Shown here: piece after piece, positions 47,331 to 57,075 of the stretch
How the letters are laid out: every line of letters begins with the position of its first letter
How positions within the stretch are numbered: the stretch's first letter is position 1
Assembly (NCBI GenBank): GCA_017307065.1
Contig: JAFKGL010000013.1
Location: 1-64,000 of the forward strand
Direction: 5' to 3'
Length of the DNA stretch: 64,000 nucleotides
Source: Candidatus Paracaedimonas acanthamoebae
GTDB lineage: Bacteria > Pseudomonadota > Alphaproteobacteria > Caedimonadales > Caedimonadaceae
The notes under the pieces: generated by a model
What the model saw: the letters and a program-made list of their open reading frames with translations, nothing else
What the model was told of the DNA's origin: nothing
The model's database searches: none
Made by a program: the position numbers and the translations under genes

Positions 47331-48683
47331 TTATTGTTTTGTAAGGGAAAATTTGGGTTTTTGAAGAAGGATTGCATAAATGCCCATTATGCCCAAAGCA
47401 TAACAATAATAAACATGAGGTATAATAGTTAACGGAGAGAGCCCTGCGATCGAGCCTGCAAGTAAAATTTGAGCACTATAGGGCAAGATTCCTTGAAACA
47501 CACAAGAGAAGAGATCAATCAGTGTTGCGCTTCGTGCAGGATTAAGATCATATTTTTTTGCGAGTTCTCGGGTTGCGTCTCCGCTAAGAATGATTGAAAT
47601 CGTATTATTTGCGGTACAAATGTCACAAGCGCTTACAATGGAAGCAATTGCAATTTCGGCAATCGGTTTTGATTTTTTCTGAGAGAATTTTTGCACAAAT
47701 CGAGTCGCTAGATTTATTAAAAAGCGCAATCCTCCTTGGATTTTTGTGAGATGACTTAACCCGCCGATAAGGAGGGATAAGATAAGAATTTCTTGCATGC
47801 TGCCATAACCTTGATAAATATTTTTGGCATACGTAATAAAGTTATAATTAGGCGTAAAACTAAGCCCAATAAGACCCGCTGATAAAATCCCAAAAGTTAA
47901 AACAAGAAATACATTAACCCCTGAAATAGCAAGGACTAAGACAAAGAAATAGGGTGTGCTGGCAATCCATTGAAAGTCTTCTGTCTGGAAGCAAGATTGA
48001 CAAGGATTATTAAAACCGTAGGTGATCAAAATTATTAGCGTTATAAGCATGGCGGGTAAGGCGATTAAGCTATTAATTTTGAATTTTTCTTTAAGGCTTC
48101 CTCCTTGCGTTTGAACGGCTGCAATCGTCGTGTCGGAGATGAGAGAAAGGTTATCACCAAACATTGCCCCACCAACCACAGTTCCCAGTGTAAGAGGAAT
48201 TGAAAGTCCTGTGGCATTGGCAATTCCAAAAGCAATCGGCGCCATGGCTGCAATCGTACCCATGGAGGTTCCCATGGCGGTTGCAATAAAGGCACTCAGG
48301 ATAAAAATCCCAGGTAGGGTCGCTTGTGTTGGAAGAAAGGCAAGCGTTAGATTAACGGTCGCTTCAACGCCACCAATACCTTTTAATACTTCGGTATAAG
48401 CACCTGCTAACAGATAGATCATACACATTGTAATGATGCTATTATCTCGAACACCTTCGATGAAGTGATTAAGCTTTGTGGTAAAAGTTCCCTCTCCCAA
48501 TGTGATCGCTAAGATAATGGCAGGTAAAATCGCTACAGTTGCTGAAATTTGATAAAAAGCAAAAGGCATTCCTTGAAAGCTAAAATAAATGCCACTTCCG
48601 ATAAAAATGATTAAAAATAAAAAAATTGGACAGAGGGCATACCCTCCTGAAAGTTTAAATTGGTGAGAAAAATGGGGTCTCAT
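47331..48683 (-). CDS. nhaC: NhaC-family Na+/H+ antiporter
   Basis: A 450-residue inner-membrane protein with 11-12 hydrophobic segments. MGTSMGTIAAMAPIAFGIAN, then TVVGGAMFGDNLSLISDTTI, and ACDICTANNTISIILSG are the conserved NhaC half-helices with acidic and polar transport residues. It exchanges protons for sodium, or amino-acid-like substrates in some relatives. The ribosome site is weak. No operon partner. Confidence 0.9.
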   Translation of the reverse strand: MRPHFSHQFKLSGGYALCPIFLFLIIFIGSGIYFSFQGMPFAFYQISATVAILPAIILAITLGEGTFTTKLNHFIEGVRDNSIITMCMIYLLAGAYTEVLKGIGGVEATVNLTLAFLPTQATLPGIFILSAFIATAMGTSMGTIAAMAPIAFGIANATGLSIPLTLGTVVGGAMFGDNLSLISDTTIAAVQTQGGSLKEKFKINSLIALPAMLITLIILITYGFNNPCQSCFQTEDFQWIASTPYFFVLVLAISGVNVFLVLTFGILSAGLIGLSFTPNYNFITYAKNIYQGYGSMQEILILSLLIGGLSHLTKIQGGLRFLINLATRFVQKFSQKKSKPIAEIAIASIVSACDICTANNTISIILSGDATRELAKKYDLNPARSATLIDLFSCVFQGILPYSAQILLAGSIAGLSPLTIIPHVYYCYALGIMGIYAILLQKPKFSLTKQ

Positions 48684-48750
48684 TTTTAATATTCTATCAT
48701 TTTGAGGAGGTTATAGGACATTTTATCTTAATTTTTGGAAAAATATTGGC

Positions 48751-48984
48751 TTAAGTCCATAGTGAAACCCAATTATTTTCAGCGATCCAATAGACCAGGG
48801 TTGTTAAGATAAAAGCTATTATCGTTGTGAAGAGAAATTTCAGGCCTAAACCATGTTTTGAGGGGGCTCCTCTATCATGCCCTTGGGGAGGGTTAATTTC
48901 TTTTTTTAGTCCCAAAGGAAGCAGAGAAAAGAAAGATAACCACCAAAAGAGAGTAAAGACGATAATAATAGAAATTAAGCTCAT
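48751..48984 (-). CDS. DUF1467 family small membrane protein
   Basis: The 77-residue protein has two membrane segments (about 4-25 and 51-71) joined by a loop with PPQGHDRGAPSKHGLGLKFL, the hallmark of DUF1467, an alphaproteobacterial family of unknown function. It lies 13 bases after nrdR and probably shares its transcript. Confidence 0.85.
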   Translation of the reverse strand: MSLISIIIVFTLFWWLSFFSLLPLGLKKEINPPQGHDRGAPSKHGLGLKFLFTTIIAFILTTLVYWIAENNWVSLWT

Positions 48985-48997
48985 GGGAAGGCCTATC

Positions 48998-49468
48998 TTA
49001 GGTGGGATCTTGTTCTTCTGATGAATCTAGATCTCTAATGAAATTCTTGAAGTCTCCAGGAACATCAAAATCTTGATAAACAGAAGCAAAACGAACGTAA
49101 GCAACTTTATCAAGCTCATAAAGAGATTGCATTACCATTTCACCAATTTTAGTGGAGGGAATTTCAGTTTCTCCGCAAGATTCAAGTTGTCTTACAATAC
49201 TGCTAATCACGCGTTCTCTTCTGTCATTATCAATGGGCCGTTTATGAAGAGCTAACTCCATTGAATGAGAGAGTTTTTCGCGCTCAAAAGGTTCAAGTTC
49301 TCCATTTTTCTTGATAATTTTTAACGGAAGAAGTTGAACGCGCTCAACGGTTGTGAAGCGGGCTCCACAATCCGTGCAATGTCTACGCCGACGAATCCCC
49401 ACGTTTTCTTCGATGGCTCGTGAGTCTTTGACCGCCGTATCAGGGTGACCACAAAAGGGGCAGCGCAT
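48998..49468 (-). CDS. nrdR: Ribonucleotide reductase regulator NrdR
   Basis: A 156-residue repressor of ribonucleotide reductase genes. The zinc ribbon [17 protein letters not shown]...CTDCGARFTTVER (Cys 3, 6, 31, 34) is followed by the ATP-cone (LPLKIIKKNGELEPFEREKL). Its ATG overlaps the glyA stop in TAATG, so it is coupled to glyA, the usual alphaproteobacterial neighbour. Confidence 0.96.
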   Translation of the reverse strand: MRCPFCGHPDTAVKDSRAIEENVGIRRRRHCTDCGARFTTVERVQLLPLKIIKKNGELEPFEREKLSHSMELALHKRPIDNDRRERVISSIVRQLESCGETEIPSTKIGEMVMQSLYELDKVAYVRFASVYQDFDVPGDFKNFIRDLDSSEEQDPT

Positions 49469-50730
49469 TAAAAATCCTTATAAAGAGGAAAGGCCTGACA
49501 AAGATGAGTAACCTTTTGCCGAATCTTTTGTTGTGTGGCTGTAAGATCTCCTTGGCGAAGACTTTTTAATAATTCTGCGATCATCAATCCAATTTCTTCG
49601 AATTCTGCTTCCCCCATGCCTCGCGTGGTGAGAGCTGGAGAACCTAAACGAATCCCAGAAGTTTTTAAGGGAGGCAAAGGGTCAAAAGGGATTCCATTTT
49701 TATTGCAAGTGATTCCGGCGTGCTCAAGAGCCTCACAAGCTTCATGGCCCGTTAATTTTTGATGCTGCAAATCAACAAGTAAAAGATGGCAATCTGTCCC
49801 TTTGGTTGTGATATTAAATCCTTGCTCGGTCAATGTTTTCACGAGAGTTTGCGCGTTTTTAACAACTTGAGTTGCATAGTGCTTAAAAGTAGGAGAAAGC
49901 GCTTCTTTGAACGCAACGGCTTTTGCGGCAATAACGTGCATTAAAGGGCCGCCTTGAGCACCGGGAAAGATAGCTGAATTAAATTTCTTTCCTATATCTT
50001 GATGATTGGAAAGGATCATTCCCCCGCGAGGACCTCGTAAAGTTTTATGAGTGGTCGTTGTGACAACATGCGCATGGGGAAGAGGTGAGGGGAAAACGCC
50101 CCCAGCAACTAATCCCGCAAAATGGGCCATATCTACCATTAAGTAAGCGCTAATCTGGTCAGCAATCTTTCTAAAGCGTTCAAAATCAATGATGCGAGGA
50201 TAAGCGGAGCCCCCGGCAATAATCAGCTTAGGTTTATGTTTTAGGGCAAGTTCCTCGATAAGATCATAATCTAAAAGATGAGTTTCTTTATGGACAGGAT
50301 AACTAACGGCGTTAAACCATTTGCCTGACATATTCACGGCTGAACCATGGGTGAGATGTCCACCGCAGTTAAGATCCATCCCTAAAAAGGTATCACCTGG
50401 CTTCAGAAGTGCTAAAAATACAGCTTGGTTCGCTTGTGATCCCGAATGTGGTTGTACATTTACATAAGTGCAATTAAAAAGTTGTTTCGCCCGCTCTATG
50501 GCAAGGGTCTCAACTTGATCCACATAAGTGCATCCTCCATAGTAACGGTGTCCAGGATATCCTTCTGCATATTTATTCGTCATAATGCTGCCCTGAGCCT
50601 CGAGGACAGCGGGAGAAACGAAATTTTCGGAAGCAATCATCTCGAGTTGGGTTTGTTGACGATGAAGCTCGTGCTCAATAGCCTGGAAGACATCGGCATC
50701 TTGAAGGGGAAGAAATTTAAATTCTGTCAT
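49468..50730 (-). CDS. glyA: Serine hydroxymethyltransferase
   Basis: PLP enzyme that makes glycine and methylene-tetrahydrofolate from serine. ATG 50730 is correct: AGGAAG sits 6 bases before it, while the longer TTG at 50736 has no spacing. In 420 residues: [47 protein letters not shown], and [16 protein letters not shown] with the PLP Lys. It heads glyA-nrdR-DUF1467. Confidence 0.97.
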   Translation of the reverse strand: MTEFKFLPLQDADVFQAIEHELHRQQTQLEMIASENFVSPAVLEAQGSIMTNKYAEGYPGHRYYGGCTYVDQVETLAIERAKQLFNCTYVNVQPHSGSQANQAVFLALLKPGDTFLGMDLNCGGHLTHGSAVNMSGKWFNAVSYPVHKETHLLDYDLIEELALKHKPKLIIAGGSAYPRIIDFERFRKIADQISAYLMVDMAHFAGLVAGGVFPSPLPHAHVVTTTTHKTLRGPRGGMILSNHQDIGKKFNSAIFPGAQGGPLMHVIAAKAVAFKEALSPTFKHYATQVVKNAQTLVKTLTEQGFNITTKGTDCHLLLVDLQHQKLTGHEACEALEHAGITCNKNGIPFDPLPPLKTSGIRLGSPALTTRGMGEAEFEEIGLMIAELLKSLRQGDLTATQQKIRQKVTHLCQAFPLYKDF

Positions 50731-50794
50731 CGGCAACTTCCTTTTTTAATGGCCAAAGACTAACAGAGAAAATGTAAAGGTTCTAGAGTTTCTC

Positions 50795-50823
50795 TTCCTT
50801 TTCTTAGAAAAATTTAGTATAAT
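50795..50823 (+). promoter_or_regulatory. Probable ssrA promoter
   Basis: TATAAT (50818-50823), with TTCCTT at 17-base spacing (50795-50800). A start near 50830 fits the beginning of the tmRNA acceptor piece. Confidence 0.5.
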
Positions 50824-50839
50824 AGGTTTGTTAGGGTTT

Positions 50840-51170
50840 CCTAACTATGGCGATAAACGCGCTACGGAATAGGTGGGACGGACCCGGGGGCGGTACCCGG
50901 CGCCTCCACCAAACCTGTGAAGGCTTTAAACGCACAGCTTTGGTGGGGGCGAAATAGGATCGACGTACGCTCAAAGGTAGAAGCTTTCGCTCGACATGGT
51001 ACCGTCGCAAATGGACTAAAAATAGTAAATGGCAAATCAAAATTTGCTCTTAATGGTAATGTACCTCAAGCCATCAATAACAATGGTGTAGAGGCTGCAA
51101 CAGCTTATGCTGCTGCTTAGTTATCGTTAGCGGTTCGAGGGGCACCGGGCAACAGAAGCCCCTCACTTTA
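50840..51170 (+). ncRNA. ssrA: Permuted two-piece tmRNA
   Basis: tmRNA rescues stalled ribosomes and tags the unfinished protein. The order is swapped, as in alphaproteobacteria: the acceptor piece comes first, ending in CGCCTCC-A-CCA (50901-50911), followed by a roughly 33-base spacer and the coding piece from GGGGGCG (50945). The two ends form a 7-bp acceptor stem, the GGACCCGGGGGCGGTACCCG T-arm region is typical, and a GAGGGGC/GCCCCTC hairpin (51137-51164) lies near the 3' end. The tag frame ends GCT-TAT-GCT-GCT-GCT-TAG (51118-51120), so tagged proteins would end AYAAA. The resume codon is uncertain: GCA 51007 gives 37 residues, and AAT 51028 after AAATAGTA gives 30. Confidence 0.92.
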
Positions 51171-51367
51171 ATCGCACAATGGTACGCACATTAATTTTTC
51201 ATGCGCTGAAAAATTTGTGAGTTCATTTCATTTTTTCGGATATTCGTAAGAACTTTTTCTAATTTTAATTCACATCATTTTGCTTTTTTATTGTCTTTTT
51301 GTCAAGTGTAGGGTAATTAAGTTAAGCATCATTGATGGATTATTTCATAACGTATAGAATTTCATAA

Positions 51368-52354
51368 ATGGGTATCTTAATCACGTCTAAAAATAAACTC
51401 TTTCTATTTGTTTTTCTGAGTACTTTCTTCTTTCAAAACCCAATTGTTGCTACTGAGGCAGACATAGAGTCCAACTCTGCAAAGAAACAATTAACTCTTA
51501 TTGTTGGAAATACATATGAAAAAGGTTGGGTTAAGCCAAGTGTTGCAAAGCTTATAGGACAAGATGCTGCTGATTTTACCCACATAAACAGCTTCCAAGG
51601 ACGCGTTGTAAGTGTTGACTTAGCTCCTCTTCATCAAAAAGGGGATTATGAACATTTAGCTTTAGATTTTGTAAAAACAAAGCCTGAGAAAATTATAGAA
51701 GCTTTAGGAAGTCCTCCTACGTGCATTTTCTTTGAATGGTTTCCTTCATGTGTTGAAAATGAGCCTGAAAATAATATTACGCCTCTTTTATTGCCAGCCC
51801 AGCTCTAAAAAATGCTTTTAATATTTTAGCAGATAGTGGGGAGGTTATCATAGAGCACATGCCGCATGCTGTTTATTTGCCAGATGAATATGGCGAATCT
51901 TTAACAAAATTAATACAAGAAGTAAAATGTGACTTAAAATATCTAAAAAATGCAGCCCCTTATTCTGAGAGTGGTACAAAAACTCCGGGAACTCTTTCGG
52001 CACTTTTGCAAAAGGCAGACCCTACCTCAAAAATATACTGATTATAGTATTATTGATAAAGATGTTGAGGTATTTGCAGAAAATTTTGGTGTCAATAAGC
52101 CAACGATGGCCGGTATGATACAAAATGGCTTGGTCGGGTATTATATGGAAAATAACCATCAATACCAAGGTTATTTTAATTTATTTGATGTCTATTATTA
52201 TATGGAAACTCAAAAGATTTCTATTTTAAAGACTCTGAGAGAGATCGGGTTTAAGAATGCTTCCATTGAATATGATTCAGGTCCCAATCCTTATAATGGA
52301 AGAAAGCATACTTGGATCATAAAAGCTTCTAAATCATCAAACTTAAAAAATTAA
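51368..52354 (+). pseudogene. Frameshifted secreted methyltransferase-like gene
   Basis: Three consecutive frames join into one protein. Frame 1 (51368-51808) has a signal peptide (LFLFVFLSTFFFQNPIVA) and LTLIVGNTYEKGW...GRVVSVDLAP. Past a TTTT run near 51787, frame 2 continues with IASPALKNAFNILADSGEVI up to 52041. After a second shift near 52010-52030, frame 3 continues TDYSIIDKDVEVFAENFGVN to LREIGFKNASIEY and WIIKASKSS. The order of elements (glycine loop, acidic strand end, ALKNAFNIL...GEVII, final strands) recalls a class I SAM methyltransferase. Two shifts suggest a recent pseudogene, or sequencing errors at homopolymers. Before decay it would have been another secreted protein of the local set. 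Confidence 0.6.
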
Positions 52355-52580
52355 AGGGGCTTTGTTGTAAAAAAGCGATTTGTCTTGATCCCATTTTCTA
52401 TGAAATAGGGGAAATAAGAGGAATTTTTCGCTCTTACAATAGGCCTCTTTTATCTATTTACTAATTTTATTTTTAAATTCTTGAATATAAAATCTGCTTA
52501 CGTCATTTTAAAAAATGAGTGCGCTTTTTGAGCGGTATTAATTTTTTTGAAATGGTTTCAAGGTAAGATGGTGATATAGC

Positions 52581-53081
52581 ATGACAGATATAGAAAATAA
52601 GGACAAAGACGTGGGCCGCAATAAAGCTTTTGATTATGATGAAATGGTTCAAGCTGCATTAAGGGGTGTCGTTCGCAATGCCTTACAGCAAGCCAGTAAA
52701 GAAGGTCTTTCAGGAAGACATCACTTTTATATTACCTTTGAATCCAGTCGACCAGATGTGAAGGTGCCTGAATACCTGAGAAAGCAACATCCAGAAGAAA
52801 TTACAATTGTTCTGCAGCATCAATTTTGGGATCTCAAAGTGGATGATAAAGGGTTTTCTGTGTTACTTAGTTTTAATGAAGTTCAAGAACGTATTGAAGT
52901 AAGTTATGCAGCCTTAATTAGTTTCTTAGACCCTTCTGTAAAATTTGGGTTGCAATTTGAGCCAAGCCCACCTGCTTCACCTGAAAAGAAAACGAAGAAG
53001 GAAAAAGCAGAAGAGCCAACAAAGGTAGAAGAAAATAAGAAAAAAGTTGTTGAGCTAGATACTTTCCGCAATAAAAAATAA
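52581..53081 (+). CDS. sspB: ClpXP adaptor SspB (alphaproteobacterial type)
   Basis: SspB brings ssrA-tagged proteins to ClpXP. The 166-residue protein has the substrate-binding fold: GRHHFYITFESSRPDVKVPE, PEEITIVLQHQFWDLKV, FSVLLSFN and ALISFLDPSVKFGLQF. A flexible Lys/Glu-rich linker and a short C-terminal tail (VVELDTFRNKK) follow, the latter resembling the ClpX-binding motif. It lies 1.4 kb from ssrA, separated only by the broken methyltransferase-like gene, so the tmRNA and its adaptor are encoded nearly side by side. Confidence 0.92.
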   Translation: MTDIENKDKDVGRNKAFDYDEMVQAALRGVVRNALQQASKEGLSGRHHFYITFESSRPDVKVPEYLRKQHPEEITIVLQHQFWDLKVDDKGFSVLLSFNEVQERIEVSYAALISFLDPSVKFGLQFEPSPPASPEKKTKKEKAEEPTKVEENKKKVVELDTFRNKK

Positions 53082-53106
53082 AATTGAATTATATCAATGG
53101 AAACTT

Positions 53107-53135
53107 AAAAGGCAGAGGCTTCATCTGCCTTTTGT
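53107..53135 (+). terminator. Terminator after sspB
   Basis: A 10-bp perfect stem, AAAAGGCAGA (53107-53116) with TCTGCCTTTT (53124-53133), and a 7-base loop. The T run is provided by the stem itself. Confidence 0.75.
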
Positions 53136-53200
53136 CTTAAGGAGTAGACCCTTTATGAAAATCTTGCTATAAGGACGACATATTAAATGTGGAGGATCCA

Positions 53201-53752
53201 ATGCAAAGAACACAAAAAATAGATCTTTTAAAAGCAGGTATGCAGTCAAATACAGTACAAGTTGCTTTAGGGGTTATGCTCCTTTTTGCCTGTTCTCAAA
53301 TTCAAATTCCCTTAAAGCCAGTCCCTATTACATTGCAGACATTAGCTGTTATGTTAATTGGATTAACCTATAGACCTCGCCAGGCATTTGAGGCCGTTTT
53401 TGTTTATCTTTTATTGGGAGCCATTGGGACGCCAGTTTTTTCTAACTTTTCAGGAGGCTATGCGAACTTAGTCGGACCTACAGGCGGTTATTTTGTGGGC
53501 TTTTTAGTTGCGGCTCCCTTAACAGCTTGGATATTTTCAAAATTTGAGCAAAAATCCTGGGGATCTATTCTTGCGAGTTGTGCGATGGGGCAAGCAATGA
53601 TTTACGTTCTTGGTGTCACGTGGCTTGCAAAATTTGTAGGATTTGAATCAGCTTTGAAAACTGGAGTTCTTCCATTTATCTTGCCAGGTCTTGTTAAGAC
53701 ATTTATTTTGGCGAGCATTATTCGAGCGATAAGAGGCACTTTACAGAAATAG
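53201..53752 (+). CDS. bioY: Biotin transporter BioY
   Basis: The substrate-binding membrane subunit for biotin uptake. I use ATG 53201, since GGAGG (53191-53195) sits 5 bases upstream and lies inside the longer GTG frame. In 183 residues with about six membrane segments: QIQIPLKPVPITLQTLAVML, YLLLGAIGTPVFSNFSGG and GPTGGYFVGFLVAAPL are BioY signatures. EcfA/EcfT genes are not adjacent. Biotin uptake suggests dependence on an outside supply. Confidence 0.93.
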   Translation: MQRTQKIDLLKAGMQSNTVQVALGVMLLFACSQIQIPLKPVPITLQTLAVMLIGLTYRPRQAFEAVFVYLLLGAIGTPVFSNFSGGYANLVGPTGGYFVGFLVAAPLTAWIFSKFEQKSWGSILASCAMGQAMIYVLGVTWLAKFVGFESALKTGVLPFILPGLVKTFILASIIRAIRGTLQK

Positions 53753-53765
53753 AAAAAATAGCGAT

Positions 53766-54191
53766 ATGCTAAATTTTCGTCCTCATCATTTCCTGTGTAC
53801 GATAGGATTTGTGGGGGAAGGTTATTCGCCAAATTTCGTCAAGAACTATGCAAAGATCGTTAATAAGCTTGAGGAAGATGAAAACACTTCTATAAGAGTA
53901 CATTTTGGAACAGATTCTATTTGTGCCGCTTGTCCTGGAAAATTGGCGCGCGACTTATGTATGAGTCAAAAAAAGATTGATCCCCTGGATGATGCGCACG
54001 CTAAGATTTTAGAGTTGAAGAATGGGGAAATTCTTACTTGGAAACAAGCCAAAGGGCGCCTTATAAAAAAAATGACCTTTAAAGCTTTTCATCAGGCCTG
54101 TAAGAGGTGCAATTGGAAAAAATTAGGGGTATGTGAAACTGCTTTAAGAAGTCTAAAATCTTTCTCTAAAACAGAAAAATATTTAAGGTAA
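53766..54191 (+). CDS. DUF1284 family Cys-rich protein
   Basis: The 141-residue protein starts LNFRPHHFLCTIGFVGEGYS, the clear DUF1284 opening, and carries Cys pairs (SICAACPGKLARDLC; ACKRCNWKKLGVC) that could hold zinc or an iron-sulfur cluster. Its function is unknown. It lies 13 bases after bioY and is probably co-transcribed. Confidence 0.82.
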   Translation: MLNFRPHHFLCTIGFVGEGYSPNFVKNYAKIVNKLEEDENTSIRVHFGTDSICAACPGKLARDLCMSQKKIDPLDDAHAKILELKNGEILTWKQAKGRLIKKMTFKAFHQACKRCNWKKLGVCETALRSLKSFSKTEKYLR

Positions 54192-54255
54192 CACGATGGT
54201 AAACTTGCTGGGGGTAAATGGGAGATTAATTTCTTCTTCTTTCCTGCAAAAGCTC

Positions 54256-54311
54256 TTGACTTCTGCCCATAAGAATTATACTGAAGGGTATCGTAAGCCT
54301 GAATACAGGTT
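54256..54311 (+). promoter_or_regulatory. Possible rplU promoter and leader hairpin
   Basis: TTGACT (54256-54261) and TATACT (54277-54282) have a short 15-base spacer. The transcript would begin near 54289 and soon form a small hairpin (AAGCCTG, loop AATA, CAGGTTT). A candidate only. Confidence 0.35.
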
Positions 54312-54386
54312 TAAAAATTAGTTTTTACTTAGTGCTTAAGTGTGTTAAAAAGCACAAGCTTATAAATTTAAATAGATGGATTGAAC

Positions 54387-54872
54387 ATGTTTGCAGTCAT
54401 TAAGACAGGTGGAAAGCAGTATAAGGTCTCAAATGGAGACGTCGTTAAAGTTGAACGTTTGGAAGGGGAAGCAGGAGCAACTCTCCATCTAAGTGATATT
54501 TTGATGCTCGGTGAAGAGAGCAAGATGACTGTTGGTGCACCTGTTGTGCAAGATGCTGCAGTTCGTGCGACCATCTTAGAGCAAGCACGTGCCGACAAGA
54601 TAATTGTTTTTAAAAAGCGTCGTCGCCAAGGGTATCGTCGTAAGGCGGGTCATCGCCAAGACCTAACTGTATTACGTATTGAAGAAGTGATTGCCTCTGG
54701 GGCGGGTTCACTCCCTAAATATACAGCTCCTAAAGGGAATGCTGTAAAATCACCATCTTCAGATGAAAAAGCACCAAAAGTTGATGCAGCACCAAAAGCA
54801 ACGGCAAAAGCAAAACCAGCAGGTGAAGAAAAAGTTAAGAAAGCCTCTGTTAAAAAAGAGACAAAGAAGTAG
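54387..54872 (+). CDS. rplU: 50S ribosomal protein L21 with long C-terminal extension
   Basis: L21 core: [20 protein letters not shown] and [23 protein letters not shown] 54387 is better than TTG 54381. After about residue 103, where typical L21 ends, comes a roughly 58-residue Ala/Lys/Pro tail ([20 protein letters not shown] to ASVKKETKK), probably disordered and RNA-facing. rpmA follows 13 bases later. Confidence 0.96.
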   Translation: MFAVIKTGGKQYKVSNGDVVKVERLEGEAGATLHLSDILMLGEESKMTVGAPVVQDAAVRATILEQARADKIIVFKKRRRQGYRRKAGHRQDLTVLRIEEVIASGAGSLPKYTAPKGNAVKSPSSDEKAPKVDAAPKATAKAKPAGEEKVKKASVKKETKK

Positions 54873-54885
54873 TAGGAGATTTTAA

Positions 54886-55140
54886 ATGGCACATAAAAAA
54901 GCTGGTGGTAGTTCTCGTAACGGACGCGACTCAGCAGGTCGTCGTTTGGGCGTCAAAAAATATGGTGGTGAATCTGTGATTTCAGGAAATATAATTGTTC
55001 GTCAAAGAGGAACAAAGTATCATCCTGGTAAAAATGTTGGAATTGGAACGGATCATACCCTTTTTGCGACAACTGAAGGTAAAGTGAAATTTTCTTCAGG
55101 GCTTAAAGGTCGTACTTACGTTTCAATTGTTACTCAATAA
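54886..55140 (+). CDS. rpmA: 50S ribosomal protein L27
   Basis: The 84-residue protein begins [20 protein letters not shown], the conserved N-terminus that reaches the peptidyl-transferase centre, and has [25 protein letters not shown] precedes ATG 54886. It is the usual rplU-rpmA pair. Confidence 0.97.
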   Translation: MAHKKAGGSSRNGRDSAGRRLGVKKYGGESVISGNIIVRQRGTKYHPGKNVGIGTDHTLFATTEGKVKFSSGLKGRTYVSIVTQ

Positions 55141-55160
55141 TATATCTTCAAATAAAGATA

Positions 55161-56229
<1,069 letters not shown>

Positions 56230-56289
56230 ATTCATTTTATTTAAGTAAATATTAGAGTATAATAAAAATATAGGGTGAGAAAATAGAAG

Positions 56290-56691
56290 ATGATGAAAAT
56301 AAATTCAAAAATAACTACCCGTTCTCAAGTTTTTGATGCAGGTCTTATTTCTTTTATTAAGAATTTCTTAGAAGATCATAAAGTTGAAGATATTTCTATA
56401 ATTGATCTTTTCAATAAATCTGTGATGTCTGATTATTTAATTATTGGAACAGGACGTTCTCAAAAACATGCAAGAATGAGCATTGAAATTTTGCACTTAG
56501 AACTTGCAAAACAAGGATATAAACAAATTGTTGTTGAAGGGTTGCCTAATAGTGAATGGGTACTTTTAGATGCAGGATCAGCCATAGTCCATCTTTTTAC
56601 ATCTGAAATGCGAGATTCTTATAATCTCGAGAAAATGTGGTCTAGCGATTTTAGGTCATCTCATCATCTAGAAGAAAAGGTGGGGGCTTAA
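56290..56691 (+). CDS. rsfS: Ribosomal silencing factor RsfS
   Basis: Binds L14 and blocks subunit joining when nutrients are low. The 133-residue protein has DISIIDLFNKSVMSDYLIIG, TGRSQKHARMS, EGLPNSEWVLLDAGSAIVHL and FTSEMRDSYNLEKMW, all diagnostic of RsfS/DUF143. Two adjacent ATGs are possible (56290, 56293). Confidence 0.94.
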   Translation: MMKINSKITTRSQVFDAGLISFIKNFLEDHKVEDISIIDLFNKSVMSDYLIIGTGRSQKHARMSIEILHLELAKQGYKQIVVEGLPNSEWVLLDAGSAIVHLFTSEMRDSYNLEKMWSSDFRSSHHLEEKVGA

Positions 56692-56696
56692 TTATA

Positions 56697-56996
56697 ATGA
56701 ATGATTATGAGAACAATCTTAACCCTGAAGAGGCAAACTCTTCTGAAGAAAAAGGATATGTTGATACTGAAGGCAATGAAAAGTGCCAAAAAGAAAAACA
56801 ATCACAAATAGCTTTTTTAAAAGAACGAGATGAAAAAAAAGAGTGTGCGAGATCTGCTTATCAAGCTTATATAAATAAAGTCACAGGATATATTACGGAT
56901 CATGAAGCTGATTGTACAAGTGGGACAGCAACTTCTGCTTCTCAATGGGGAACGTGTTCAAATACACGCCTTGAAGTAACGGAAGAAGATGGCTGA
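56697..56996 (+). CDS. Hypothetical acidic protein upstream of the RDD gene
   Basis: A 99-residue acidic, Glu/Lys-rich frame with four Cys (QKEKQ..., KKECARSAYQAYINKVTGYI, HEADCTSGTATSASQWGTCS) and no signal peptide or known family. It starts 5 bases after rsfS; GGTGGGGG, about 10 bases before the ATG, may serve as ribosome site. It ends where a 28-residue frame begins; a single frameshift would fuse the two. Confidence 0.5.
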   Translation: MNDYENNLNPEEANSSEEKGYVDTEGNEKCQKEKQSQIAFLKERDEKKECARSAYQAYINKVTGYITDHEADCTSGTATSASQWGTCSNTRLEVTEEDG

Positions 56997-57075
56997 TGAA
57001 GATTCACCCGGAGAAGCTGGAGCTGCAATTCCAGAAGAAGAAGTGGTGAAATTAATAAGGAGTCAAGAAAAGTGA
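56989..57075 (+). CDS. Possible 28-residue protein coupled to the RDD gene
   Basis: MADEDSPGEAGAAIPEEEVV then KLIRSQEK, an acidic microprotein. It overlaps the end of the preceding gene by 8 bases, and its stop overlaps the GTG of the RDD gene (GTGA). GGAAG precedes its ATG. It is either a real coupled microprotein or the frameshifted tail of the preceding gene. Confidence 0.35.
   Translation: MADEDSPGEAGAAIPEEEVVKLIRSQEK

Noticed and set aside
50831-51120. Frames of 69 and 67 residues over the tmRNA
   Set aside because: They result from the structured tmRNA and its tag frame; only the last part of the plus-strand frame is translated, as the tag.
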